DNA of 64,000 nucleotides from Dermatophagoides farinae (taxonomy: Eukaryota > Arthropoda > Arachnida > Sarcoptiformes > Pyroglyphidae): positions 1,245,001 through 1,309,000 of the forward strand of contig NC_134679.1 of NCBI RefSeq assembly GCF_024713945.1, read 5' to 3'. How positions within the stretch are numbered: position 1 is the first letter of the stretch; each line of letters begins with the position of its first letter. Of this stretch, positions 1 to 14,300 are shown in pieces. The notes below the pieces were generated by a model, which had not been told where the DNA came from, did no database searches, and saw only the letters and a list, made by a program, of their open reading frames with translations. The position numbers and the translations under genes are program-made.

Positions 1-1088
1 ATACACACACACATCACACACACGTTCGACACCTGTCTTTTGTTGTTAACGTTTTTCGTCAATCACATATATATATCGATGAGGGTTTTCTCTCGTTGTC
101 GTTCACAATCAGATGCAAATAATAAATCAATTATTTAAGAAAAGAAAAAAAAATTATGCTAATTCGTTTCACATAAAACACGTACAGCAAAAAAAAATGT
201 AAATGAAAAATATAAACGAAGAAAAAAGAGAGCGAAACACCAAAACACCACACACACGCACACATAGACAAGTGTATTTTACTCATTTTTACACACACAC
301 ACACACAAACACTCACATTTTTTTTTTTTGACGTGCCAACACGCCTGAAATCCATGAGGCCCACACGTATATATCCACAGATACACACTGTTTGTAGCTT
401 TTATTATTATGATGATTTTTTTTTGCTATTTTGTCTCTTTCAGAGCATTATGAGTCACAATAGAGTAAAAAAAAAAAAATTTCAGTTTTTCTGCGCATGC
501 TAACTATGTCATTTTTTTTGTTTTGGCTATCTAAACTAAATGATTGATTTTCAATCAATAAATGATCGATGTGATGAATTAAGTGTGGTGGAAAATGAAA
601 ACAAAACAAAACAAAAAAAAAATTTCCACCACTTTTTTTTCTAAGTGCACCAAGAATTTGTTTGAAATCAACTTTTTTCCATTCAAGTTGGTAAAGATTT
701 TTTTTTTTAAATTATTTTATTCGAATTGCACAATTTTTAGTTTAGCGTAAAAAATAAATTGACGCTAATTTATCAATTTAACGTGGATTTTGTCAATTCG
801 ATTTTTTTTTGTTTATTATGGGAAATTTTATTTTATTTTTTTTTTCAATGAAAATACTGATTGATACTAATTGATACAATGTATTCGATTTCACAGTTTT
901 AAATCATCACCAACAGATAATAATAATAATAATAATGGTTTTATTTGGAAAGACCTCTAGAACTAGAAAAATACACTAGAGGTACGTAAATGAAGAAAGA
1001 TGATCACCAACAGATGGAGCAAGCGAAAAACAAAAATAAATATTCGAAATTTTTTTTTCCAATCAAGAATACGATACGATAACACCAC
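1..1088. other. Non-coding, AT-rich repeat DNA
   Basis: I see no convincing exon here. The stretch holds short (CA)n tracts near 285-306, poly-T runs, and a short 8-bp inverted repeat (953-960 with 976-983). It lies downstream of the small minus-strand gene. Confidence 0.5.
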
Positions 1089-1089
1089 T

Positions 1090-1473
1090 TTATTGATAAA
1101 AACGCATAGGTGATTGTTGTGGTTGTGGTTGTCCAAGTGGTTGATTTTGATTCTTAAGCATCAAATTCAATCGTTCATCTTCATCAGTACCAGGCCGAAA
1201 TAGACAATAAAGAATGGTGGCCAATACAATGATAAAAAATAATATGGTGAATATAAGCATGAATATAAATATTATATTTGGAAGTATAACCGGATATATT
1301 GTTTCATCTGGATCATCAACAAAATCGTAATCAGAATCAGCCATCATCATCATCTTCACCAACATCAGCATCATCGTGATGAATGTCCGAAAAAAACCAT
1401 CAATCATCGAAAAACACGTTTCATTTATTTCATTTTTTTTTTTGTTTCTAAATTCAATTAACCAATTAACCAT
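1090..1473 (-). CDS. Small putative single-pass membrane protein, unknown function
   Basis: Open frame of 127 codons with no intron. The part that looks real begins at a run of four Met codons (about residue 42). It reads as an acidic N-terminus (ADSDYDFVDDPDETIYP), one strong hydrophobic segment of about 24 residues, then RPGTDEDERLNLML and a Gln/Pro-rich tail ending MRFYQ. The 40 residues before the Met run are less protein-like, so the true start may be near 1350. The stop codon TAA (1092-1090) lies inside an AATAAA hexamer (1094-1089), so the 3' UTR may be very short. I do not recognise the family. The charge pattern around the membrane segment supports a real small membrane protein over a chance frame. 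Confidence 0.45.
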   Translation of the reverse strand: MVNWLIEFRNKKKNEINETCFSMIDGFFRTFITMMLMLVKMMMMADSDYDFVDDPDETIYPVILPNIIFIFMLIFTILFFIIVLATILYCLFRPGTDEDERLNLMLKNQNQPLGQPQPQQSPMRFYQ

Positions 1474-2217
1474 TCGAATATTGTAAATTTTTGTTTTTTT
1501 TTCAGTTTAAAATTTATTGAGTAAAGTTTTTTTTTCATATATGAAAATAATAATAATAATAATAATAATGAATTAATAAGTATTATATAAAGAAAAAATG
1601 GACAGAAAAAAAATGACCAATACAAAAGAAAAAAAAAATTCTATCTAAATAATGAAAAGGACGAAAAAAAAATTCATTGTTTCTTTTTCGTATATATAAA
1701 AAAAAACTAAATCATCAATCAATTTAATGTAAGTGTGTGTGGGTGTATGTTCCGTTTCCCAAAAAAAGAATTTGGACCAGGTCAATTTTGTTTGTTTGTT
1801 TGTTTGTCACAATCACCGTTGTCATGATCACAAAAATATAGTGTATCTGTGTGTAAGTGTGTGTGGGTGTGATTACGTAGATTCCTTAGCCCAAAAAAAA
1901 AATTGATTTTATTTTCTTCTGGTGATAAATTTGATTTACAATTTGAAAATTATTGCTGTATATAGTTGAAATGAACATTGTGTGTATAGAAGAAGAAGAG
2001 AAAAAAAAATGAAATTTTTTTTTTTGATGATGATGATGGTGATGATTATGAGTGACAAAATGATGATAAGAGAATCGTTCGATTTGAGGCAATTATTATA
2101 AATCCACACACACACACACACACATATATATGAATGAATGATTGATTTACGTGTTCGATGATTGTATCATTATTAATATTATTAGATTAATAATTAATAT
2201 ATATAGATATATAGATA
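1474..2217. other. Intergenic, AT-rich
   Basis: Homopolymer runs, (ATG)n and (CA)n tracts (2104-2122). It lies between the small minus-strand gene and the 3' end of the ABCA gene, so it should contain the ABCA 3' UTR and the promoter of the small gene. No clear coding signal. Confidence 0.5.
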
Positions 2218-5200
2218 CTATAACATTTCAGCAATATCAGCCAATGATTTACGTTTAGGCCTTTCTTGTGGTTGTTTCTTTGCAAATGATAAGAAAATTT
2301 GTTCCAATGTTGTATCACCAACTTGATAATCTTCTAGCTGTAGATTTGATTTTGCCTCTTCCATAGCACGAAATAATGATGCCCAAGTAACATCGGATTC
2401 CGGTGGAATATGATAGAATAATAATGTTTGATGAATATCCCGTAATACGGCACTTGGTAAACGATCTTCAATAGATTCCTGTACCTGATCTAGATAAAGA
2501 TCATTTTCAGCAACAATATCTGGATTTAATTTGATGATTAATGAATAACCTTGACCGAATTTTGTACGTAAATATTGTGTTGAACCAATACATTCAAAAT
2601 GACCGGCAGCCATAATGGCAATACGATCACATAATGCTTCACATTCATCCATTGAATGTGATGTTAGAATGATACTACAACCGGAACCATATTGAATATC
2701 TGAAATGGCTACCCACATTTTACGACGTGCAACAGGATCTACACCGGATGTTGGTTCATCCAACAATACCACTGGTGGTGCACCGATCAATGCCATTGCC
2801 AATGATAATTTACGTTTATTACCACCGGAATAATTTCGACACATTCGTGCAGCATGTGCTTGCAGGTCAACTTTTTTAATCAAACGATTCACTTCTAATT
2901 TGATAGCATCATCTGGAATACCACGTAATCGGCCATACAATTGTAATGTTTCAAATGAATTAAGACGATCGAGTAATGCATCAAATTGTGGACAATAACC
3001 AATTTGTGCTTGATATTCTTGAGTGGATGAAAATAGATCAAAACCACCAGCCCATGAATTACCACGTGTCAATGATAGATCACCGGTTAACATACGAAAA
3101 GTGGTCGTTTTACCGGCACCATTTATGCCCAATAGGCCGAAAAATTGTTCCTTACTAACGGCAAAACTAAGCTGATCAACAGCACGGAAATTACCATTGG
3201 AATAGATTTTTGTTAGATTATGAACACATAATGCTTCTTGATCCATTTTTTTGGCTGCTAAAATTTTTTCAGTTCTTGCACGTTCTTCTAAAACATCTTT
3301 ATCGGTGAACGCTGTACCATGACCCATACGTTCCAATTTAAATGTTTTTGAACTTTTCGATACTTTCATTACATCTTTTGTACCACGATAAAAGCTACGG
3401 AAACGTTTTGAAACAGATTCACGAATCTTTTTGTTATCCAACAATGCTAATAAACTCCAATAAAGAATGGCATCCAAAATGAGCATAAAAATTTCATCAT
3501 TAACACCGAGCCAATTAAACCAGAAAAATGGATGTTGAAATATACATTCATTACCACAGACCTCTATAAAAATTTTAGTGGAAAAAAATACATTAAAATG
3601 TAAACAGTAAACAATAATAAAATCAAATCAATTTACCATCACAACAACGTTCTGGTTTAAGAATTTTCAACTCTTCCAATTCCGGATTGGTTCGTTGAGA
3701 TGCAGCATAAATACCGCAAAGAATGGCACGTAATGATGCTTGAAATTGTGCACAAATCAAACGTGTTGAATCTAATGTAAACAATTTTTGTAGTCCTAAA
3801 ATCAATGCCACAACCGGTGAAAGTCTTGTGAACCACATGCCAGCATAGAATAGGCCACGAATTTCGGCACTTAATTTTTCTTCAAGAATCGTTTCAAAAA
3901 ATGTTGCTATAACACCCATACCGATTCCGGTAATGACCGAAATCAGACATAATATACCGAATGCTGTTGATGGTTTACGGAATATTAACGATGCAACATA
4001 TGCAAATGGTATGGCTGCCAAACCGAATGTTAAAAATAATGACATGAATGCCACTGTTTTTGTTTTCAAACAAATAAAAAAACAAAAATAAATTCGATTA
4101 GGATGAAAAAAAAATTCAAAAAAACAAAAAACTTACATGTTGATAATGGATTTGAGAAATAAAGACCATAACCAAAACTACGATCCCAAATCAATATCAA
4201 TGTAAACATTGCAACGAAATAACAAAAATATACGGTATAATCAAAGATAAAATTAGAAATCCAATATAACCGTACACTAAGACCGGTCATTAGCTGTAAA
4301 AGTTTTGCCTGAACAGAAAAAAAATTTACAATGATTATATTCAGATGGATTTCAGAAATAAAAATACATACCTTGGATATACGTTCATGTGTAGGAAACA
4401 ATACATAGAATGCAGCAATAAATGAAACGGAAAATGGAAAAAATATTCCATTATAAACACGACCAAAAAATGGTAGAAAAGCTGAATGTGGATTAAAATG
4501 TTCGAATGTAATTTGATCAAGGCTAATGCTAAAATTATCTGGATTATATGATGGACCACCATTTGCAACGGATAATGAATTTGCTTTCGATATCAATTTT
4601 TTCAATAATGCATTATACAATAAATTGATACTGATTGGTAATGAATGTGCTGCTTCACCATTGTACCATGCAAAATATAGCCAACGACGACGATAATATT
4701 CTGTGGATGCACCAATTAGCCATTTTTCACGATAAATATTTAAATCTCTTAGTGCAATGTCCAAAAGACGATCAGATGCTTGTGAATAATTTCGTGCCGG
4801 TGCCGTTGATGGTGGTGGTGTTGTTGGAACTCTTGATGATGATGAATGTGTAGTAGATTCAGCTTTATCTGGATAGAATTTATCCAAATATGCACCTTTA
4901 TTACGATTAGTATTTATTGATCGTATACCGAAAAATTGTGCCAAATTACGTGAATCATCCAATTGTACAAGTCCAAAGTGTTCATGACGAATTTCTTTTG
5001 CATAATAATTACGGAATGATATGTTATTACTTTTTTCTTGGTCAAAATATATGGCACGTAGATTATCATGTCCATAACCGGCTGCTTGTGTGTTGATTTC
5101 CATACTCCAATTTGGAAAACGATCAGTTGCATTGACAGTGGTTTCAATCAAACCAAGAATAGCCAGAATACAACCAATAGCAATGCCAAGTATGGGAACC

Positions 5201-8200
5201 ACCGTTTTTGTATTACGTTTTATATCATGTACACGTTTCGATAATAATGCTTTCAATTTCAATATGGTCAATGAACGTCCAGGTGGAACTTTTGGTGTTT
5301 GTCGTTGAATAATATCACCAATATTATTATTATAAAGTGGACGATCAGTACTAAAACTACCGGCACGGAATGCATTATTATTGAATACATCTAGATGATT
5401 GTTTGTTGTTTTGAATGCGCCCGGCGCACCATCACCATTTGTTTTATTCTGTTGTTGTGTTGCATATATTGAAATAACGGAATTAGCACGACTAGTACGT
5501 GCTACGGCCAATGTTTGTAGATCATGATTCATAGATGCTTCGGCTGCTTCTAATGATTTTGATTTGGTATTTTCCAATTCAATAACCTTTAGGAATACAT
5601 CATCCATCGATGATACGTTCACACCACATGAATATACACCCAATTCTTGTTTATCATTTTCCAATTTTTCAAAAAAATCCGGTAATTTATTCGTATCTTC
5701 GGGTGCTATAGTGAATTTGATCTCATTACCGGTTTCATTTTCCAATTTCGAATCGGGTAAATTTTCACGGACAAATTTTTGGAAATATTTTGAATCAAAT
5801 TTATCCGATTTAGCAATACGAAGATGATAGCCACCAGCATAGACACGTTTAAGAAATATGGATGAACCACAACAAACAACACGACCACGTGACATTATAG
5901 CGATACGATCACCAAGTACATCGGCTTCTTCCATCCAATGAGTGGATAACATGATAAGACGATCTTTACGGATAGATAGAAGAAAGTCCCATACACCACG
6001 ACGTGCTTCCGGATCTAACCCTGAGGTAGGTTCATCGAGAATCAATATTTTCGTATTATTTATCATGGCCATTCCAAGTGAAAGACGTCGTTTCATTCCA
6101 CCGGATAAATCTTTACTCAATACACGACGTTTAAATGTTAGACCAAGTTGTTCAAGTACATGTGATACTTCCATTGAAACACGTTTTGGTGGACAATTTT
6201 TAACAACGGCAAACAAACGAAGATGTTCCTCGCATGTCAATTCATCATAAAGAACATCAAATTGTGGACATAAACCCATTCGACGTCGAGAAAATTCAGG
6301 ATTTTTGATAGCATCAGTTCCGTCTACTTTTAATTCACCACTTGTTGGTTGATAAAGACCAGTAAGCATCGAAGCAAATGTTGTTTTACCAGCACCATTA
6401 TGACCCAATAAAACAGTGATTTGTCCATGATAAACATTCAATGTAACATCTTTGACGGCTACTTTAACGGCAAATTCTTTTCGCAATCCTTTTGCCTGGA
6501 TACCGACACGAAGTTTTTTCGGTTCTGCTTCGAAATATTTTTTACGATTTTCTTCCGGATCTGTTTCTTCATAAGCTGGATTATCGTAACCATCATCATC
6601 ACCGCCTTGGTATTTTTCGTTTGATTGTCGTTTATAGACACAATAAACATCAATATACCAGACGATTACACCGTAAAATAAACAGGAGAAAATCAATGCA
6701 CCAGCAACACGTAATACGCTTAGATATTTATACAATGGTAATACTCGGAATATATTCGACCAATGAGCTGAATATTGTGCATATTGTGATACAAATGTTC
6801 CATATGCAGCATATACTTCTGATTCGACAAATAATTCATTGCTCACTTTAAGTGCATAATTTGGAACCAATGCACAAATGATTAGATGAGCCCATTCTGG
6901 TATATGAATCAAACCGGATGTTTCGGTGAGACCGGCACGTTTTTCAAACAACATTGCCACCACTTCTTGGATGGAAAGCCACATAATAAAACCGATAATC
7001 ATAGCATTGGTTGGTTTTTTAAAAAACACCGCAATAGCCATTGCAAACATTATCGATGCCGATGAATAAAGAATCAATAAACAGAATACTAATGATGTTG
7101 ATGCACCTTTTAGCTGTGCTTCACTGCCAACACAAAACATCAATGTTAAAATTGCCGATTGTACAACCATGACAATGAATGTATTGGCAAAACAGCTACT
7201 ATAATAGATGAAATCTTTTAATCCCATTAAACGAAGCATTGCACGAGCTCGATTGACTTTTTCATCAACAATTCCTTTATTTTTTTTTATGAGAGAAGAA
7301 AAAGAAAAACAGTTAAATTTAATATTAAAAATGATATGATTTAACGAACCTTTAATGAGCAAAACAATCATGACGACAAAACCCAATATGGTACAATATT
7401 CCATTGTCAATTGAATTGTATTCAATTTGGTTGCACCAGGAAAAAAACGTGATATAATTGATACCTGAAATCTTGGATGTCTAATATATTTTGGATATGG
7501 AAAACGTTGTGCACGAATATCACGCATATCCGGTATTGGAAATGGCACATCAGTACCATTTTGATAAAGATATTCACTCAATAATTGAAGATAGGCATAA
7601 TTAACCAATGATTGGATGGCGACAAAATTTTTCTTTATATAATGATCTGCATTTGGAAATGGGCCGAAATCCTGTTTTTTTGGATAGGCATCATGTTGTA
7701 ATTCAAAATCTCGTACACGTAATGTGTAACGAAGATTCTGTGGTACCATTGTATCGTTACCGATATCGATAGTCGGTTCCGGTGTATCACTGAATTCATC
7801 ATTAAAATGAAATATCACACCAGCGATTGTTTCATTTTCCTGTAAACCTAACAGCAATTTTTCCACCGAATCTGATATCGTAAATGGTATTTCGGATTTT
7901 ATTATATCATCCAATTCTTCTTCAGATTCAACGCCACGGCAATCAATTTTTTCATTTAATCTTGACATTAGATTCACTGTAAATTCATTTACAGGTGTAT
8001 ACAATACTGTATAATATGAACGTAAAGATTTTTCCACTGGTACTGGACGATAACGGATTGGTTCTTCAACACTAGTACCACCTTTACCACCAGAATTAGC
8101 TATTATCGATAATGATGCAATGAATATTGGTAATGCTAATTCCAGAAAAGTCCATATATAATGACGTTTACGAATGATGAAGGATTTCCATAGGAGAATC

Positions 8201-8232
8201 CCAAATTGTCTGACTGGTAATGAGTAAGCCAT
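2218..8232 (-). CDS. ABCA: ABC transporter subfamily A (ABCA), full transporter
   Basis: Five exons on the minus strand: 8232-7350, 7274-4372, 4308-4137, 4053-3637 and 3563-2218, joined by GT-AG introns of 75, 63, 83 and 73 bp. The spliced frame gives 1906 residues. It starts with the typical ABCA N-terminus (RQFGILLWKSF), then a first membrane helix and a large extracellular loop. NBD1 has Walker A GHNGAGKTT near 583, signature LSGGMKRRLS near 683, Walker B ILILDEPTSGLDP near 701 and H-loop STHWMEEAD. A second membrane domain with its own large loop follows. NBD2 has GINGAGKTTT near 1604, YSGGNKRKLS near 1701, VVLLDEPTSGVDP near 1721 and H-loop TSHSMDE. The C-terminus carries the ABCA-type DTTLEQIFLSFA element. 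ABCA proteins move lipids across membranes using ATP. Both ATP sites look intact. Length is between ABCA3 and ABCA1; I favour an ABCA3-like protein but cannot fix orthology. Confidence 0.95.
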
Positions 8233-9765
8233 TGTAAATTGAATTATTTAATTATGATGATGATGATGATGATGATGATTAGAATTGGACAAGATGAGAT
8301 TCAAATAGTAGAAAAAAAATACATATAAAAGAAAAAAAAAGTGAACGCACGATTCAACGATTAACGATTGTTGTGATCATGAGCCAAATTAATTTGTTTC
8401 AACAAAAAACAAAACAAAAAAAATAAATAATGAATGACTAAAAAAACGTTGAATGTTTTGAACTTTGTTTATTTGTTGTTGTTCAATGTTGTTTTTGTTG
8501 TTGTCGTTAATGTTGACCGAATGATGATGATGTTTTAATGAATGAAAATGGATAAAAATAATGATCTAAAAGGGAATAAACAGAAAAAAAATTAATTTCA
8601 AATTAAATTTAAATTTTTAAAAATTTTGCATTTATAATGTAACCACAACAAAATCACTCTGATAATGAATGTTAATATTGATGATGATGATTATCGACAA
8701 ATCAGATCTGATATGGTGAAAACAAAAAACAAAAACAAAAAAGAATTCTTGGTCGAGGTCACACACACACACAGTCGCAGGAAGGAAATTCGTTTTTTTT
8801 CTGGTATTTTTCAAACTAAATTAACGTCTGTCTTTTTTCTCGAAATTGACAAAAAGGTCATCAATCCTGTCAAGTGTGAGTGATTGCATGAAAACGGAAG
8901 GCGACAAACAAAAAAAAATAATTTTTCAAGTGAATTTTGAAAAATTTCCACACACACACACACACAAAAATCAATCGATCGATAATCGATGTTAAAAATA
9001 AAACTCACCATAGAGGAAAAAAAATTCTCCTAAATCCGGTCACTTTTTTTTGTATAACAAACAAAAAAAACACATTTATCAATTCGATCGAACGATTTAT
9101 CCAGCTGATGATGAACCACACACAAATAGCGTGAACAATATTTTAAAATTTGAAAACAAAAAAAATTTTATTTCACTAAACAATCAACAAGTGATGACCA
9201 AAAATAAACAAACAAAATTTAATAAATAAAATCAATATCACCATCGATCGTCGATTGCCATTAACACACACACACACACACACACAAACAAACTCAATCG
9301 ATATATGAATGAAAGATAGAAGAATCACCAAAATGATCATTCAAAATACGGTACGATAAATGCAATAAATAATCATCATATATCTATCTGTATGGTGTTG
9401 TCTGAATGAAATTGTTAAAAGTAAATTGAATGGGAAGTAGAAAAAAAAGAAGAAGAAGAAAAAGAAAAAAAAAGGCGAAACATTTTCTTCAACAGACCAC
9501 TTGTGTGATGCTCCATTCATATAAATCATCAAAAATTATTGTAGGAATATTGCTGCTGATGTTGCTGCTAACCTGTTGATGCTAACCTGCAGACCTGTTG
9601 ATGATCATATGGGCATATTTTATGTATACATCTGTATTGTTTTTATGAATTTTTTTTTTTTTTTTTTTTGCAAAAACCAATCAACCAACCAATCGAATAC
9701 AAAATCCATCAATTGCAAAGAAGAAAATTGTAGAATCACAAGCATGAAAAAAGGTGTTAATTGTT

Positions 9766-9768
<3 letters not shown>

Positions 9769-9807
<39 letters not shown>
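9769..9807. repeat. (GT)n microsatellite
   Basis: Uninterrupted GT dinucleotide tract of about 39 bp, one of the longest in the window. Confidence 0.95.
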
Positions 9808-9808
<1 letters not shown>

Positions 9809-11366
9809 AAGTAAATGTAAAAAATCAATTCATTTCAAAATTCAAAGAATATGAATTGAGAAAACCGGTAGTGCGTGTGTTGATGAATTCTACATTGGGT
9901 GTTTAGAAGCAGAGAAAAAAAAATTTTTAGCACCAAATGATAATTAATGACGCCCAACAAAAAAAAATTGATCATTCAATCTGAAAAGTGAAATAAAAAA
10001 AAAACAAAATTATTGATTGGAAAAAAAAAATTTTCTTCCACAAATAAGTGTCTCCAAATGTTCATCGTCTACGTTGTGAATGTTTCAAATATATTAATTA
10101 TGAATTAATTGGAATTTTTTTTTTCGTTATTTATAGAAAGTTGTCAACCTTGTTGTTGTTGTGTGTTGTAAATAACAACAACAACAACACGATGGATGTG
10201 GACAGATCAAATGACAACAACAACAACAACAACAGCGACAATTTCGATCCATTGATGAAGAAATCAACATCATCATCATTGGGCAAAAGAAATTGATTGA
10301 TCTGATAAAAAATAAAAAAAAACGAATGTGACAAATTATTATTGGAGATGAAAAAAAAAATTCAAATACAAACCGGAAACAGACATTATGAAGCTAATGG
10401 AAATCCCAATGAAATCAATCAATAATCAATAAATTTATTGATAAGAATCTTGAATTATAAAAGTTTGAACCAGAAACGAAAACAACAACAACAAAAAAAA
10501 TTAATTTCTTGTTCAATCACTGATTTTTCGTTACACACACACACACACAATAATTATTCAATCGTCGTTTGACGTCACCATATATGTCATGTTATTTTTT
10601 TGTTGTTGTTGTTGTTTTTCACTTGTTGATTCAAAAGTTTTTTTTCCATCATTTTCATCTTATTTTTTTTCTAGATTAAATTAAATGGCGTCAATTCTAT
10701 TTAATTTTATCTCATTTTTTTTATTTGTTTTGATTGACTAACCTTGAATTTGGATGGAAAAATCAAAAAAAATTATGAAAGAATTCATCAATATAGCGGT
10801 ATAATGGATGTAAATGCTCATCCACCACCGCCACCACTATCTCTGTGGATTTGGAACTTTGTCAATTTTTTTTTTGGTCATCATTGAGACATGAAGAGAG
10901 AGAGATAAGATACAACAAAAACAATGTCAAAGCTGTGTAAATTAAAGTGAAGACAGAAAAAATTGATTTAATTTTGAATGACAGATCCGAATATTATCTC
11001 TCTCTCTCCCTGTGATTGGAATCACATTGAAAAAAAAGAAAAAAAATGACGGCAATTATAACACTAATTAATTATTGTATGTGTGTGTGTGTAATTTTCA
11101 TTTTTTTTTATTTTTTTTTTTTTTTTTTGAAAATTGATTATTAATAATTTTTTTTTTCAATATGAATTTATTATGATCATCCGCTAATTATCGTTGTAGT
11201 TGTTGTCATCATCATCATCATCATCATCATTTCAGATTCAAAATGTATCGCATTGGCAATTACAAACGCACACACACACACACACACACAGTGAAATCTA
11301 TCAAGGATTTAGATGTGTGACACACACACACACACAAAGACACGTGGATTCATGAAATTCCACACC

Positions 11367-11394
<28 letters not shown>
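11367..11394. repeat. Poly-A tract (28 A)
   Basis: An uninterrupted run of 28 A residues, preceded by two (CA)n tracts at about 11270-11335. Confidence 0.95.
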
Positions 11395-11397
<3 letters not shown>

Positions 11398-14300
11398 TCA
11401 TGATTGACAATGAGTAAGGAATGCAAAAAAAAAATGAAAATTTAATCACCAACACCACCAAAAAAAAAAATCTGATTTTTGTTCATCAAATGGAAATTAT
11501 GACCATATATTAATGATGATTCTCATCATCATCTGAACATTAAACAGGAATTTTTTTTGTGTATGTGCGATGATTGTCATGTAGTCACACACGTAAAATG
11601 TACAGGTATCATCATCATCATCATCATATCATTATCATTAATTTTTTTTTTTACTTTCCACTATCTCAATGTATAAACCCAAAGATTAACAAAAAAATGT
11701 CAGTGTGTGTGTGTGTGTGTGTGAAAAAAGATGAAATTTCAATTTCAAAGTCGATTACAAATTCATACATTAAACGTATTTATTTATTATCGTGGCCAAC
11801 CAAAAAAAAAAAAAAACCTCATCAACAACATTTCAACGTTAAATGCAAAAAAAAAACTGACTAACCCCTAAGGGTGATGAATGTTTGTTTGTTTGTTTGT
11901 TTTTGAACAAAAATAAATATATCGTTATTATTATAGATCAAATGATGATGGTTCGAAATAAAAAAAAATTTCGATGGAAAAAATCTTTTGGTTTTTTTTT
12001 CGCCACAAAAAAAGGTGAACAAATTTTTAAGTGGCAAAAAAACATACACACAAACTCAAATTGATTAACCGGATTCAATATTTATTTTTTTTTCATTCGG
12101 TTCGATTAGAAAACAGAAGGTTTTCAAGGTTTTCTTTCTTTCACTATCTTTACACGGTGTTTATATCGCAGGTAAAAAAAAACAAGCACGTGGTTTCCAG
12201 ATTGGAATTTGTCCTGCTTTTTTTTCTTTGTATCAAATGGAAAAAAAACAACAACAACGACGACGAATTTTTTTTTTTGGATTCGTAAAGGAAAAAAAAT
12301 TCAACGTTTTTTAAGAGGAAAAAACAACAACAACGACGACGATGATGATGATGATGATGATGACGACAAAAGGTCGACAATATAATTTCTATGGAAAAAA
12401 AACGAAATCAAATACAAAATAAAAAATAAAAAATTCAATGAAAGAGAAATCAGGTAAATGGAAAACTGGAAAAACACTTGAATGAAATGTCTTTGAGTAA
12501 AGAAAAAAAACTAAACTAAACTAAAAGAGAACAAATCAGCAACAGATGATGATGATGATGATGATTAAAAAAAAACGTACCATGTTATCTGTGTGTGTGT
12601 GTGTGTGATCGAAAGTTGAACAAATGGCAAAAAAAAATTCGTCTTGTATCGGGATCTTTCCGGGTTAATTAAACTTGGTTTCTTTAAACTTGTCTCGTTT
12701 TTTTTTCTTGGTACTTGACTGACTTAGTGATTGACTGAATGGCTCATTTGTCAGGATCAATCGATCGCGATAAAATTCGATGAATAAAAAAAAATTCACA
12801 CAATGATCATGATGATCATGATGATTGGACAATAAAAAATGGAGATAATTTTCTATTTATTCAACTTTGATGTCCAAAAAATCATCATGGATCGCATTTT
12901 TTATTTTTCAGTTTTTTTGCTATGATGAACAAAATAGATAATGCATATGATCATCAATGATGATAAAGTTTCTTTTTCTGGACGACAATAGAGAGAGAAA
13001 GAGAGAAAAAAAAATTATCATAATCGATCAGTTGGTCGATCGATTATGAAATAAAAAATAAAAAAAAACAAACGGAAAACTGAATCGATGAATGTGTGTG
13101 TATGTTGAATATGTATGAAAATTAATTATTTTTCATCATCATTACATTAATTAGCCCATTGTAACAAACACAACACATTGTTGTATCAATCATCCATCAT
13201 CATTAGCTGATCATTGTCATTATTATTATTAATACCAAACGATTAATTGTATTGTTCTAGAACAAAAGTGATCAATCAGTTTTAGATTGATCACAACAAC
13301 AACAAATTATCAATCATCAAAAAAAAAAAAAAAAAACAAACAAATATTGAATTGATTTGACCGAAAATCTTGTGTTTACTAGTTGATTTGATTAGTATTA
13401 TTATTATCATTATTATCGATCGGTCGATCGATCGATTGATCAGGTTGATCAAACTAATGTTCTAATTGAAATTTGGTTATCGATTCAAATCAATTTAAAT
13501 CAAATCCTTAATAATTGTCTTCTATCTCTATGTGTGAAACTATGTGGATAGCAATGTAAAACAACCATAACAGCGACAATTGTGCAACAAAACAAAACAA
13601 AACAAGAATTGAAACACCCGGATGATTGAATTGATTCGTTTCAAATTAGATATTGATGGAGGGATTTTTTTTTTGTGTGTGTGTACATGTCTGTTTGTTT
13701 GCTTGTTTGTTGACAATGATAATGTCGATGACACCACCCACATGTGTATATATTACATGATTAAAATATGCAACGAAATGTACGCGTGCAAAAAAAAAAT
13801 AACGTGTATACATTTGAACATCATCATCATGTTCATCGGCCATATCAAATGAATATCGAAGAAAAAAAGTAAAAAAAAAAACTTTTTTAATCACATATTA
13901 TATTTACATAGATTTTATCACACACATACACATACACTTTATCATTATTATTATTAATTTTTTTCTTTTAAGGGCCATACATAAATAACATGACCTTGAC
14001 ATGGATAAAATTAGTTAGTCAAACAATAAAAACAAACGAAATCGAACGAAGATTATGATTATAATCATTGGATTTCTAAATCGAAAATTGTAATTAATTT
14101 AAAAAACAAAAAAAGATTTTTTGCTTGCTAATAGAATAATTTTCTTTCACTAATACACACCACATCGAACTAGCAACTAGCAACAGGTAATCTGTTTTTA
14201 TTGATCTGCAAAAAAATGAAAAAAAATTCACTTACATTGACTTATTTGACAATTGAATTTAGCCGATATTGTTGATATAATGATGATGATGATGATTTTT

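Noticed and set aside
953-983. 8-bp inverted repeat ACCTCTAG/CTAGAGGT
   Set aside because: Too short and isolated to assign to a functional hairpin or element ends.
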